Assembly: GCA_028293625.1 (NCBI GenBank)
Contig: JAQGOL010000030.1
Coordinates: forward strand, 730,566 to 794,565
Reading direction: 5' to 3'
Origin: Chthoniobacteraceae bacterium
GTDB taxonomy: Bacteria > Verrucomicrobiota > Verrucomicrobiia > Chthoniobacterales > Chthoniobacteraceae
DNA length: 64,000 nt
Notes under the pieces: model-generated
The model's database searches: none
The model's input: the letters and a program-made list of their open reading frames with translations, nothing else
Told to the model about the DNA's origin: nothing
Translations under genes and position numbers: made by a program
In this document: positions 44,268 through 52,505 of the stretch, piece by piece
How the letters are laid out: every line of letters starts with the position of its first letter
Numbering within the stretch: the stretch's first letter is position 1

Positions 44268-46094
44268 TCAGCGACAACTCTTAAGCAGGATCGCCCCAGG
44301 ATCACGAAAACTGCAACTTTGCGTCTGCGCGTTAAAAGACTGTTCGCCATCGCCGCCAAAACGCTTTTCGTTGCTGCAAAGAACCTGTTCCCATTTGGAA
44401 ACAGCCCGGGCAAGCGGTTCAGTGTCCAGACTGCCATGATGGCCCCCCCGCAGATCGAAGATCAAAAGATATGTCCCGTCGTGCGATTCAAAGCGGAGTG
44501 CCCCGGCACCGAATTCCATCGCCCCGGCTTCCCAATTTTCGCGCAAGGCCGGGCGAAACGCGCCGCTTTCCCGCCTCAACCGCAAACCCTCGGTGTAAAG
44601 GGCCACCATTTTGGCATGTTCACGTTGGTTGACTTCGCTCCAGTTGAGCTTGGAACGGTGAAACGTCTCCTCATCTTGGGGATCAGGAATTTCGAGAAGC
44701 GAGAGCCGGTTGGTGAACTCCGGGAAGGCGGCAAATTCCCGGCGCCGCCCTTCCGTGATCAACGCCCCAAGCTCTTGATTGTGATCGGTAAAATAGAGGA
44801 ATGGAGTGGAAGCGGCCCATTCCTGGCCCATAAAAAGCATCGGGGTATAAGGGCTCAGGCAAAGCAGCAGCGAGATGGCGCGGTAACCAGGCGGACTGAT
44901 TCGGTGGCTGATCCGCTCGCCCAACGCCCGGTTGCCGACCTGATCGTGGTTTGAGATGCAATGAATGAATTTGGAGGGCGGCAAATGGATGCACTCACTG
45001 CCACGTTGATGAGTGCCGGGTTGCGGACGCTCTCCTCGATAAAGCCAGCCGTGTTCAAGCGTCTCAATGACTTCCTTCAAGGTCCCCCGATACGCGCTGA
45101 AATAGGAGGCCTGTTCGCCGGTCTGGCTCACTCGAATGGCGTGATGAAAGTCGTCCGCCCAGACGGCATCAAAGTCGTGCCCGCCTTCCAACTCGCCGGT
45201 AAGCAATCGGGCATCATTGCGTTCATCTTCGGCGATCGCATAACCGCCCCGGTCATGAACCGCTCTGGTGATGTCGGCCAGAATATGGCGCTGCGACGTG
45301 TCGCTTATCGCATGGGTGGCATCGAGCCGGAATCCATCAACATGGAATTGCTCCATCCAGTAAATCGGATTTTGCACGAAAAAATCGCGCACTTCCTCGG
45401 AGAACTCGCCATCGAAATTAAAAGCGGCTCCCCACGGAGTGTGAACCTGTTCGTTAAAAAAAGCGGCACTGTATTGCGCGATATAATTGCCGTCCGGCCC
45501 GAAATGGTTGTAAACGACGTCCAGGATCACCGCGATCCCGTGCGCGTGCGCGGCATCAACCAATGCCCGAAGATCATCCGGCGTGCCGTAAGCTCGCGCC
45601 GGCGCATAAATGAGCACCCCGTCGTAGCCCCAGTTTCGTGACCCTGGAAAATCGCCGATTGGCATCAATTCAATCGCGCTGACACCGAGGCGCTGCAGAT
45701 GCGGCAGTTTGCCGATGGCCGCCCGGAAAGTGCCTTCAGGGGTGAACGTACCGATATGCAATTCATAAATCACCAAATCGCGAAATGCCGGCCGCGCCCA
45801 GGACGCATCGTTCCACTGATAACGATCGGGATCGACGACAACGGAAGCACCATGGACCCCACCCGCCTGTGCCCGGGAAGCGGGATCCGGAAATCCTTCG
45901 CCGCCATCAAGCAGGAACCGGTAATTGTCTCCCGCCTTCCCTTCCCGATCTAAAATCCGATGGTAGCCGTCGGGCGCGCGCTCCAGCTTTAAGCGCCGCC
46001 AGGGCTCACCTTCAATCTCCACCTCAACAAGCCGTCTGCCTGGCGCCCACGCGCAATATTCCACCCCATTCTCGATAATTTTTGCGCCTAACAT
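44268..46094 (-). CDS. treZ: Malto-oligosyltrehalose trehalohydrolase (TreZ)
   Basis: A GH13 enzyme of 608 residues that releases trehalose from maltooligosyl-trehalose. An N-terminal CBM48-like beta domain is followed by the (beta/alpha)8 barrel with DVVYNHFGPDGNY, the nucleophile Asp in GFRLDATHAI, the acid Glu in AIAEDERND and ISNHDQVGNRALG. Those motifs are the TreZ versions of the GH13 conserved regions. Its usual partner TreY is not in the window. Another GH13 branch is possible but less likely because EDERND and NHDQ match TreZ closely. Confidence 0.92.
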   Translation of the reverse strand: MLGAKIIENGVEYCAWAPGRRLVEVEIEGEPWRRLKLERAPDGYHRILDREGKAGDNYRFLLDGGEGFPDPASRAQAGGVHGASVVVDPDRYQWNDASWARPAFRDLVIYELHIGTFTPEGTFRAAIGKLPHLQRLGVSAIELMPIGDFPGSRNWGYDGVLIYAPARAYGTPDDLRALVDAAHAHGIAVILDVVYNHFGPDGNYIAQYSAAFFNEQVHTPWGAAFNFDGEFSEEVRDFFVQNPIYWMEQFHVDGFRLDATHAISDTSQRHILADITRAVHDRGGYAIAEDERNDARLLTGELEGGHDFDAVWADDFHHAIRVSQTGEQASYFSAYRGTLKEVIETLEHGWLYRGERPQPGTHQRGSECIHLPPSKFIHCISNHDQVGNRALGERISHRISPPGYRAISLLLCLSPYTPMLFMGQEWAASTPFLYFTDHNQELGALITEGRRREFAAFPEFTNRLSLLEIPDPQDEETFHRSKLNWSEVNQREHAKMVALYTEGLRLRRESGAFRPALRENWEAGAMEFGAGALRFESHDGTYLLIFDLRGGHHGSLDTEPLARAVSKWEQVLCSNEKRFGGDGEQSFNAQTQSCSFRDPGAILLKSCR

Positions 46095-46114
46095 GGATTA
46101 CACGCCCTCTGCGC

Positions 46115-46132
46115 AGCGGGAGATATCCCGCT
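46115..46132. repeat. Perfect hairpin in the treZ leader
   Basis: AGCGGGA and TCCCGCT flank a 4-nt GATA loop, 20 bp upstream of the treZ ATG and about 100 bp past the response regulator stop. No T-tract follows on the minus strand. It could be a 5'-leader structure of treZ or an operator. Confidence 0.45.
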
Positions 46133-46235
46133 CTACGGTTCCTTCCAATGACGGAATATCGATTACGCTTCGTGAAAAATTCATCGGAATGAAATCGGGA
46201 CTCACTCCTAAGCGAGGGGTCCCTCCATCCTTTAA

Positions 46236-46937
46236 TTACTCGGCTAATTGCTGCGATACCCAATCGACAGCAAATCGTACCATTTCCGATGCATCTCTGA
46301 ATCTCAGCTTTTCAATAATATGCATACGATGAGTTTCAACTGTCTTAACGCTTAAACCGAGGCGTCCGGCAATTTCCCGGGTCCGAAGCGCTTTGCCAAA
46401 AAGAAGCAGAACCTCAAGCTCGCGACTGGAAAGTTTTTTAAGCGGAGACGCCGAACCATTCTCAAGTGATTCGATCTCTTTAAACACACGACGTGTAGCG
46501 ACTACCGGGCTGATATATGTTTGCCCATCGAATACTTTGTCCAGGGCAACCACAATCTGGGCCGCAGCCTCGCTCTTTACCACAAATCCCCTCGCCCCGG
46601 TCCGCATGGCCTTCAGTGCATGAGCGGACTCATCGTGCATTGAAAGAACCACGATAAGGAGGCTTGGGCGTTCGGTTAACATCGGTTTGATCAACTCAAT
46701 CCCGCTCGTGCCATTTAAGGAAATATCGAGCAGTACAAGATCGGGCTCCAGACTGCGTATGCAATCAAGCGCTGCCAATGCGTCGCTTGCTTCACCACAT
46801 ATCATAAATTTAGTTTGTGATCCGATGAGACGAGTTATTCCATGTCTAAATAACGGATGATCATCCACAATAAGAATGCGTTTTTGACGACCATTAATCT
46901 CGGTGTCATTCAATGTTCCTTCAGGTTTTACCATCAT
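46236..46937 (-). CDS. NarL/LuxR-family response regulator
   Basis: A 233-residue two-domain regulator. The receiver domain has RILIVDDHPLFRHGI, the phospho-acceptor in LVLLDISLNGTSG and the switch lysine in GFVVKSEAA. The LuxR helix-turn-helix is LSSRELEVLLLFGKALRTRE then AGRLGLSVKTVETHRMHIIEKL. No partner kinase is in the window. It is upstream of treZ on the same strand with a 141-bp gap. A role in stress or osmotic control with trehalose would be speculation. Confidence 0.92.
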   Translation of the reverse strand: MMVKPEGTLNDTEINGRQKRILIVDDHPLFRHGITRLIGSQTKFMICGEASDALAALDCIRSLEPDLVLLDISLNGTSGIELIKPMLTERPSLLIVVLSMHDESAHALKAMRTGARGFVVKSEAAAQIVVALDKVFDGQTYISPVVATRRVFKEIESLENGSASPLKKLSSRELEVLLLFGKALRTREIAGRLGLSVKTVETHRMHIIEKLRFRDASEMVRFAVDWVSQQLAE

Positions 46938-47720
46938 GTCGCGTTCCGGGATTTGAAAAATGACCTATTTCAATTTTCTTTAATTCCTTGATCCCGGTTC
47001 GCCTTTTAAGTGCCCGTTGGTCGTGAAGAAGACGCGCGAAAATAAGTCCGTTGTCCCTTATTGAGCGCAACTTAAAAAAACGCGGGCGCATTTTGTCCGT
47101 TTTGCTTCCTTGCGCTGATCGAGCCCAGTTTGGTTCCCACGCTCCAAACCGTGGCGTCTCAAAGCTCCTGAATGGTCAATCCTCCGGCGCTTCGCCTTCC
47201 GATGGCGGCCGATCAGCATAAAACGGAAAATCAGCTCACAATTGATCCCTCTTTCAGCTGCCCTCGGCCGGCTGATTGGCGCCGTGTATTTTGGCCTGCA
47301 TGACACCGGTGTCCGGATATCGGTAGGAAACGCCCGATCGCCCACTTCGAGCAGGCGCATATATATGACCACCTTGGTTCTGCCATTTGCTCACGATGAG
47401 CAAAACGGCACTAAATGGACGGCGATTCCACGACTACTTCGATTGATTGCCGGAGACTCGCGGCTCAATTATTAGCACCCTCAATTGAAAGGGATAACCT
47501 ACATACGCCACTATATACAGCTGGAGTAAAGGAATAAACAATCGCAGCTTTGAAACTCTAATAGGCAACCCGATTGCTACACTATTAGGCATTCTGCGCA
47601 AAAGTAACCATCCCGATGCGCGAAAACGTTCCGAATCGAGGCCCTGACTGTTTAGCGCTAGTAGGCCGGCTCGCCGCCAAAAACCTCGTTGGAACATCAA
47701 TTTCACAGGGTAGGTGAGTG
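46938..47720. other. Long gap with no supported gene
   Basis: Short frames here, such as 47058-47372 and 47434-47796 on the minus strand, have no recognisable domain or ribosome binding site and unusual composition. A hairpin with AATAAG/CTTATT and outer GCGC pairs lies at 47034-47068, about 100 bp upstream of the response regulator, and a CCACG/CGTGG dyad at 47137-47154. No IS, tRNA or rRNA was seen. The stretch may be decayed DNA or a leader region. Confidence 0.5.
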
Positions 47721-47771
47721 ACGCAAAGTTGCGTGGCACGGGATCGGCTAACTGCGGCGTCGCACGTGCCA
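47721..47771. promoter_or_regulatory. Compound inverted repeats and sigma-54-like element before the copper oxidase island
   Basis: ACGCAA-AG-TTGCGT (47721-47734) is a perfect 14-bp dyad. It abuts TGGCACG at 47734-47740, repeated in inverse as CGTGCCA at 47765-47771. The + strand element also keeps the GG-N10-GC spacing of sigma-54 promoters (GG 47735-47736, GC 47747-47748) with a perfect TGGCACG, but the -12 part reads CGGC, not TTGC. The galactose-oxidase-like gene starts 47 bp downstream of the last arm. Confidence 0.45.
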
Positions 47772-47817
47772 ACCGCACCCATCCGGCGACAACCAACCAT
47801 CCTCTCGCCTAGTAAAC

Positions 47818-50484
47818 ATGCAGTTACAAACCACAATGAAAAGCCAAAGCTGTAAGTGCGCTCCCCCCGGCAAGCGCAAGTTCACCAAGTTCATCCTCAC
47901 TGCCGCCATTGCAACTACGCTGACGGGAGTCCACAGCGTGCAAGCTCACGATGGTAACATCATCAAGCAGGAGATCTTCCCGGTCGGCAAATCAGGCTTG
48001 CTTCCCGATACGGAAACAGATCCCACCAAGGATGGCGTAGTCGGTCCGCTGCTCCCAATGCACACAATGAGCGTGCATAATACGCTGGTCTGGAAACGCG
48101 GGGCACAGTGGCCCGGCATGCTCATGTTCCACCGGCACTCGGCCTATCGCGCCGATGAAGTGGCCAACCCGGCTGTTATTCACTTCCTCATCGATAACCC
48201 GAATCCGACGACGGGTCTGACTGCGTTCTCCAGTTCGGCGAACCAGTTCAACTCCTCGATGCGGCGTTCGTTCCAGCAGCTCTGCTACGGCGGCTATAAC
48301 ATCATTCACGATGTCAGCCAGAGCGTGCCTACTCGTATCCGTGTCGACCAGACCCGTGAGATGACCCAGCTCTGGGACATGAACCACCCGGACGCGTTTA
48401 AGTATAATTTCGGCGCGCCAATTCATTCCGCGGCGCTGCTCGATAACTCCGACGCCGAAGTCAACCTGGCGGCATTCAAGAACATGGGTTACTCCAAGGG
48501 CTTGTATTACGACATGTATTGCCCCGGCTTTGCCACGCTCGAAGACGGGCGCGCGGTATTCGCCGGCGGCCACGACATGAACAGCCAGAACGGCTTGTAT
48601 CGCATCCAGGTTTACGACCCAGATCTCGAAGGCTGGGCAAATCGTCCGGTGTCGTGCATGCGCGACCTCTACGGCTCGGATCCAACCGATCCCTATTTCG
48701 AAAACTTCTATCAGGCTGAAATTCAGCGGCTCGCCGCCGCGGGTTTGCCAGCTACGGATATCTACAAACTCTATCTTCCTGATTGCGATCCGCACGCCCT
48801 CGGTGCCGATGACTATTCGAAGACCCCAGGGTATGAGAAGATCCGTCTGATGGGTGCGACCGGCACGGTCACTCAGCCCGGCAGACTGACTTCCGATATG
48901 CGTTATGCCCGCTGGTATCCAGGGCAGGTCGCCCTCCCGGGCAATCGCCTTCTGATCTACTCGGGCTGGGATCGCGACGAATCCAAGTATCCGTCGGAAC
49001 CAACCACGGGCACGCCACCGGTGCTGCGGGCTCCCGACGCTTCAACGTTGGCGATGAAACCCTTCATCGACGCCAAGGCGCTCAATCCAAGTCTTTACCC
49101 CGATCTGCCGCCGACGGCGCAGCTTGCCGGCTTTATGAAAGCGGGCGGCGACACGGACTTTGCCGGCACTCGTGTCAAGCAGCCTGTGCCCGAGATCTTC
49201 GATGGCACCCGCGACACCATGACGGCGCTTGAAAACGCGCGCCTCTTCACGGGAGCCTGGTATCCCAACGGTCTTGTCGTCCAAACCGGCCCGCTTCGTG
49301 ACGACTGGAAGGTCGGCATCAATGACGGCAAGCTTCTGGAAGACGTGCCCAACGGTGTAACTGACAGCTCGCTGGCTGACCGTGCATTCCACAATATGTG
49401 GCTGCTCGACGTCCAGGGCGCTCTCAAGGATCCCGACGTCAATAAGCCTCAGGTGCGCGAAGGCAAATACCTCAAGCTGCTTAGTGAAGCCGCAAACAGC
49501 CACACCTCCTTCACCGGCAGTTCGAACCTGATGAAGCTCGACAAGCTCGGCAAGGTCCTCTCCCACAAGCTCACCCACTTCGGCGGCCAGCATGCCACGA
49601 CAGGGAACTCGGCTGACATTGAGCAGATCAGCTTCGAGGGAATGAGCAAGGCGGTTACCAAGAAGGATCCGACTCCGGGAGCCGCTCCTGCGTGGAAGGT
49701 ATTGGTGCCTGCGCTTTACCAGCCCGGCCGCCAAAACTACGGCACACCGCTTCCTGACGGCACCACGGTGCTTCTGGGCGGCAACGGCGGAACCCTGCCT
49801 GGCATCGAAGCATGGAGTCTCCATCTCCAGCACTTCATCCCAAGCGACAGCGATAGCCCGATGGCGATGGCTGATATGGATCAGTGCAATAAACTCGCCA
49901 AATCGCTGATTCCGCGTGATGAGCACGGCATCATTCAGCTTATGCCGGACGGCCGGGTTTACCTCGGTGGCCAGAACCGGAACGGCTTGGTGCGCGCAGG
50001 CGATCCTGCCGCTCCCCTGGGCGACTCCGATCTGGGCGTTCCCTGCGGCCAGCTCTTCTCGCCTCCGTATCTGTTTGATCCCGCGACTGGCCAGCCCGCC
50101 GAGCGTCCGGTCATCCTGAGCGGTCCTGACTCGGTTACCTACGGAAAACCGTTCCCGGTAACAGCTCTCACAAAGAAGGGTATTAAAGCAGTTACCTTGA
50201 TCCGCACCGGATCGATGTCGCATTCGCTCAATACCGATGTGCGCTACGTGAAGGTGGAGTTCAAGGCCGGCAAGACAGTCAACAACATGGTAAACCTGAC
50301 GGTCTATCCGCCTAAACTTCCCGCCACGGCGGTTGGCGGTTACTACTACCTGTTCATCCTCGACAACGCGGGTGTTCCGAGCATCGCCAAGGTGACCGTC
50401 GTCGGCACGGAAATCGACAAGCGCATCAAAGCGCTCAAGAAAGCCAATCTGCTGACCACAGCGGCAAAGACTGCCGCCAAGTAA
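47818..50484 (+). CDS. Secreted galactose-oxidase-like (copper-radical) protein with DUF1929 domain
   Basis: An 888-residue exported protein (signal FILTAAIATTLTGVHSVQA) with a Kelch-type propeller and a C-terminal DUF1929 domain (FSPPYLFDPATGQPAERPVI). The copper site is visible against galactose oxidase: C235 in YDMYCPGFATLEDGRAVFAGG fits the cross-linked cysteine, Y367 in RYARWYPGQVALPG its tyrosine partner, and H703 and H802 (RTGSMSHSLN) the copper histidines. The second tyrosine position appears as glutamate (E702). A large insert separates C235 and Y367. Oxidation of an alcohol or aldehyde to make H2O2 is the family expectation. A strong hairpin follows. Confidence 0.8.
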   Translation: MQLQTTMKSQSCKCAPPGKRKFTKFILTAAIATTLTGVHSVQAHDGNIIKQEIFPVGKSGLLPDTETDPTKDGVVGPLLPMHTMSVHNTLVWKRGAQWPGMLMFHRHSAYRADEVANPAVIHFLIDNPNPTTGLTAFSSSANQFNSSMRRSFQQLCYGGYNIIHDVSQSVPTRIRVDQTREMTQLWDMNHPDAFKYNFGAPIHSAALLDNSDAEVNLAAFKNMGYSKGLYYDMYCPGFATLEDGRAVFAGGHDMNSQNGLYRIQVYDPDLEGWANRPVSCMRDLYGSDPTDPYFENFYQAEIQRLAAAGLPATDIYKLYLPDCDPHALGADDYSKTPGYEKIRLMGATGTVTQPGRLTSDMRYARWYPGQVALPGNRLLIYSGWDRDESKYPSEPTTGTPPVLRAPDASTLAMKPFIDAKALNPSLYPDLPPTAQLAGFMKAGGDTDFAGTRVKQPVPEIFDGTRDTMTALENARLFTGAWYPNGLVVQTGPLRDDWKVGINDGKLLEDVPNGVTDSSLADRAFHNMWLLDVQGALKDPDVNKPQVREGKYLKLLSEAANSHTSFTGSSNLMKLDKLGKVLSHKLTHFGGQHATTGNSADIEQISFEGMSKAVTKKDPTPGAAPAWKVLVPALYQPGRQNYGTPLPDGTTVLLGGNGGTLPGIEAWSLHLQHFIPSDSDSPMAMADMDQCNKLAKSLIPRDEHGIIQLMPDGRVYLGGQNRNGLVRAGDPAAPLGDSDLGVPCGQLFSPPYLFDPATGQPAERPVILSGPDSVTYGKPFPVTALTKKGIKAVTLIRTGSMSHSLNTDVRYVKVEFKAGKTVNNMVNLTVYPPKLPATAVGGYYYLFILDNAGVPSIAKVTVVGTEIDKRIKALKKANLLTTAAKTAAK

Positions 50485-50514
50485 ACAACCAAGGGGCTTG
50501 CCCCGTGTAAGTTG

Positions 50515-50546
50515 AGTGGAGCGGCCCGTCAAAAGGCCGCTCCACT
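50515..50546 (+). terminator. Strong hairpin after the galactose-oxidase-like gene
   Basis: A perfect 12-bp stem, AGTGGAGCGGCC against GGCCGCTCCACT, with an 8-nt loop, 30 bp after the stop. The tail ATTTCC is only weakly T-rich. It may terminate, or protect and uncouple the oxidase transcript from the genes downstream. Confidence 0.65.
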
Positions 50547-50600
50547 ATTTCCACCCGTTTTTTGGTCTCCCCACCTATTTCTCCACCACTTTTTTTTTGC

Positions 50601-51284
50601 ATGCGAAACAGACTTTCTATTGGCGCACTTTTTGCCGCTGTCATCAGCTTGATCCTCGGCGTTGTTTATTATTTAAATCTGCCGGGCCCGCTTCCGCCTC
50701 CTATCGCATCAGCCACGAGCGAGCCGGTCAAACCCGCTGAAATCCAACCGGCCAAAGATGCGGCACTGGGGGTGATGGAAACCGTCACCACACCACCCAA
50801 GACATTTGGCGGTCAGCTCTCTCCCGATGCCACCTCGATGGAGGAGTTCTCCAGCAATCCAAAGCGCGATCCGGCCGAACAAGGCGTGCTTGACCTGGCC
50901 GCCGAGCGCGGAGTGAGTGATCAGGTCAAGGTGCAGCGGCTGCTCGCCATGATTCCGAATCTGCCGCCCGATGCGCAGACATTGGCCATGGAGAACGCAA
51001 CGGCGCTGATCCCGGACACCAATTATCTTACTTACCGCGGCCAGTTGCTTCAACTTGCGAAATCTCCGGAGATGAGGGAGACCGTCATGAACGATTCACT
51101 CACACGCGGAGAGGATTTGCGCCTGCCAAACCTGCTGGAGATGCTGCGCACTTCCACGGATGAAGCGGAAAAAAAGGAAATCCGCGAAATCTTCGAAGCT
51201 TACCTCGATAAAGATTACGGTCCGCAGCCTTCGCAGTGGGAAGCGCCGCTTCGCAAGTGGGTGGCAGAAAACGCTGACAAGTAA
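50601..51284 (+). CDS. Membrane-anchored hypothetical protein
   Basis: A 227-residue protein with an N-terminal membrane helix (IGALFAAVISLILGVVYYLN), a proline/alanine-rich linker and a helical domain of about 130 residues: VQRLLAMIPNLPPDAQTLAMENATAL and LPNLLEMLRTSTDEAEKKEIREIFEAYL. The latter resembles a HEAT-like helix pair. It ends 3 bp before the cupredoxin-PA14 gene, so co-transcription is very likely. I do not recognise the family; it may be an assembly or tether protein for the copper oxidases. Confidence 0.7.
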   Translation: MRNRLSIGALFAAVISLILGVVYYLNLPGPLPPPIASATSEPVKPAEIQPAKDAALGVMETVTTPPKTFGGQLSPDATSMEEFSSNPKRDPAEQGVLDLAAERGVSDQVKVQRLLAMIPNLPPDAQTLAMENATALIPDTNYLTYRGQLLQLAKSPEMRETVMNDSLTRGEDLRLPNLLEMLRTSTDEAEKKEIREIFEAYLDKDYGPQPSQWEAPLRKWVAENADK

Positions 51285-51287
51285 TCC

Positions 51288-52505
51288 ATGGCCAGACCCT
51301 TGGCTTGCTCAATGACAAAACCGACGCGCATGACTGTCCGTTTGCGGCATTGCAAAGTATTGGCGTTGCTGACAGCCGGGCTTCTGAGTTCATTTCTACT
51401 AAATCGAGTTCAGGCGGCGACCTATGACGTCGATGTGGTTGACTTTGAGTTTGTTCCCAGCACGCTGGTTATCGCGCCGGGAGATACGGTGGTCTGGCAT
51501 GCAAGCGCGCCCGATCATACCGTCACTGCCGATGACCTGAGCTTCGATTCCTCGCCCGAGCCCGATACCGTCACGCTGTCAAGTGGGGCCACGTTTTCCC
51601 ACACATTCCCCACCGTCGGGATCAACCATTACTACTGCCGGATTCACGGGAAACCACTTGCGGCAAGGGGGATCGGAATTTCCAGTACGCCTGATGATGT
51701 TATGACAGGCGTCATCCGCGTGGCGGACCCGTCGGTTAACACGCCTCCTGAGACGCCGCTCAATTCGACACCAGCCGCTGGATCAACCGGTGTCTCCAAC
51801 AGCCCGCTCCTGCAGGCGACGGCTTTTGGCGATCCCGACATCGATGACAAGCACGCAGCCAGCCAATGGCTTATTCGCATCGTCGAAAGCAACACCATTA
51901 TCCTCGATTCAGGCGTGGATACGGCGAACCTTACGCAGCTGCGCGCCACGGGACTCACCGCTTCGATCACCTATTCCTGGCAGGTGCGTTATCAGGATGA
52001 CCGCGGCGCGTGGAGCGGCTACTCGATCCCGACGCAATTTACCGTGGCGGAAGATGCCGGCGCCGGCACCGGGCTGACGGGCACCTACTTCGCCTACGAC
52101 GCCAAGCGTGACATCATTAAAAAGCAAGTGGGCACACGCCTCGATCCGGTGCTCGATTTTGAATGGGCCCTTGGAAAACCGCATCCTTCCGCTCCCGCCA
52201 ACAACTTCTTCATCTACTGGGAAGGAAACATCCTGCCGAAGTTCTCGGAGGAATATCGCTTCCGGATCAAGGCCGATGGCGGCGTGCGCCTCTGGATCAA
52301 TGGGCAGATCATCATCAACGACCCCGTGGTGGCGTTGTTTACTCTCTATCGCAGCGGCACGGTGGCGCTGGAGGCAGGTATCCCGGCCACGATCCGCATC
52401 CAATACTTTGACACAATCACCAATGCTTCCATGCATCTGCGCTGGTCGAGCTTAAGTCAGCCGCTCGAAGTTGTCCCGCAGGCCCGCCTTTTTCCCACAC
52501 CGTGA
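51288..52505 (+). CDS. Secreted cupredoxin (plastocyanin-like)-PA14 fusion
   Basis: A 405-residue exported protein (signal VLALLTAGLLSSFLLNRVQA). The first domain (about 45-150) is a type 1 copper cupredoxin: VVDFEFVPSTLVIAPGDTV, the His of ASAPDHTVTA and Cys/His of NHYYCRIHG. The axial Met is probably that of DDVMTGVIRV, after an insertion. An Ig/fibronectin-like middle follows, with TPPETPLNSTPAAGSTGVSN and ITYSWQVRYQDD. A PA14 domain (about 265-395, GLTGTYFAYDAKRD and FRIKADGGVRLWINGQ) ends the protein, which may bind a glycan. The stop overlaps the multicopper oxidase GTG (GTGA). Confidence 0.83.
   Translation: MARPLACSMTKPTRMTVRLRHCKVLALLTAGLLSSFLLNRVQAATYDVDVVDFEFVPSTLVIAPGDTVVWHASAPDHTVTADDLSFDSSPEPDTVTLSSGATFSHTFPTVGINHYYCRIHGKPLAARGIGISSTPDDVMTGVIRVADPSVNTPPETPLNSTPAAGSTGVSNSPLLQATAFGDPDIDDKHAASQWLIRIVESNTIILDSGVDTANLTQLRATGLTASITYSWQVRYQDDRGAWSGYSIPTQFTVAEDAGAGTGLTGTYFAYDAKRDIIKKQVGTRLDPVLDFEWALGKPHPSAPANNFFIYWEGNILPKFSEEYRFRIKADGGVRLWINGQIIINDPVVALFTLYRSGTVALEAGIPATIRIQYFDTITNASMHLRWSSLSQPLEVVPQARLFPTP

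Noticed and set aside
47434-47796. 120-residue minus-strand frame before the copper oxidase island
   Set aside because: No recognisable motif and poor protein character; it overlaps the inverted repeats.
49042-50532. 496-residue minus-strand frame over the galactose-oxidase-like gene
   Set aside because: Antisense of a signal-peptide-bearing, motif-rich gene. No domain in the shadow translation.
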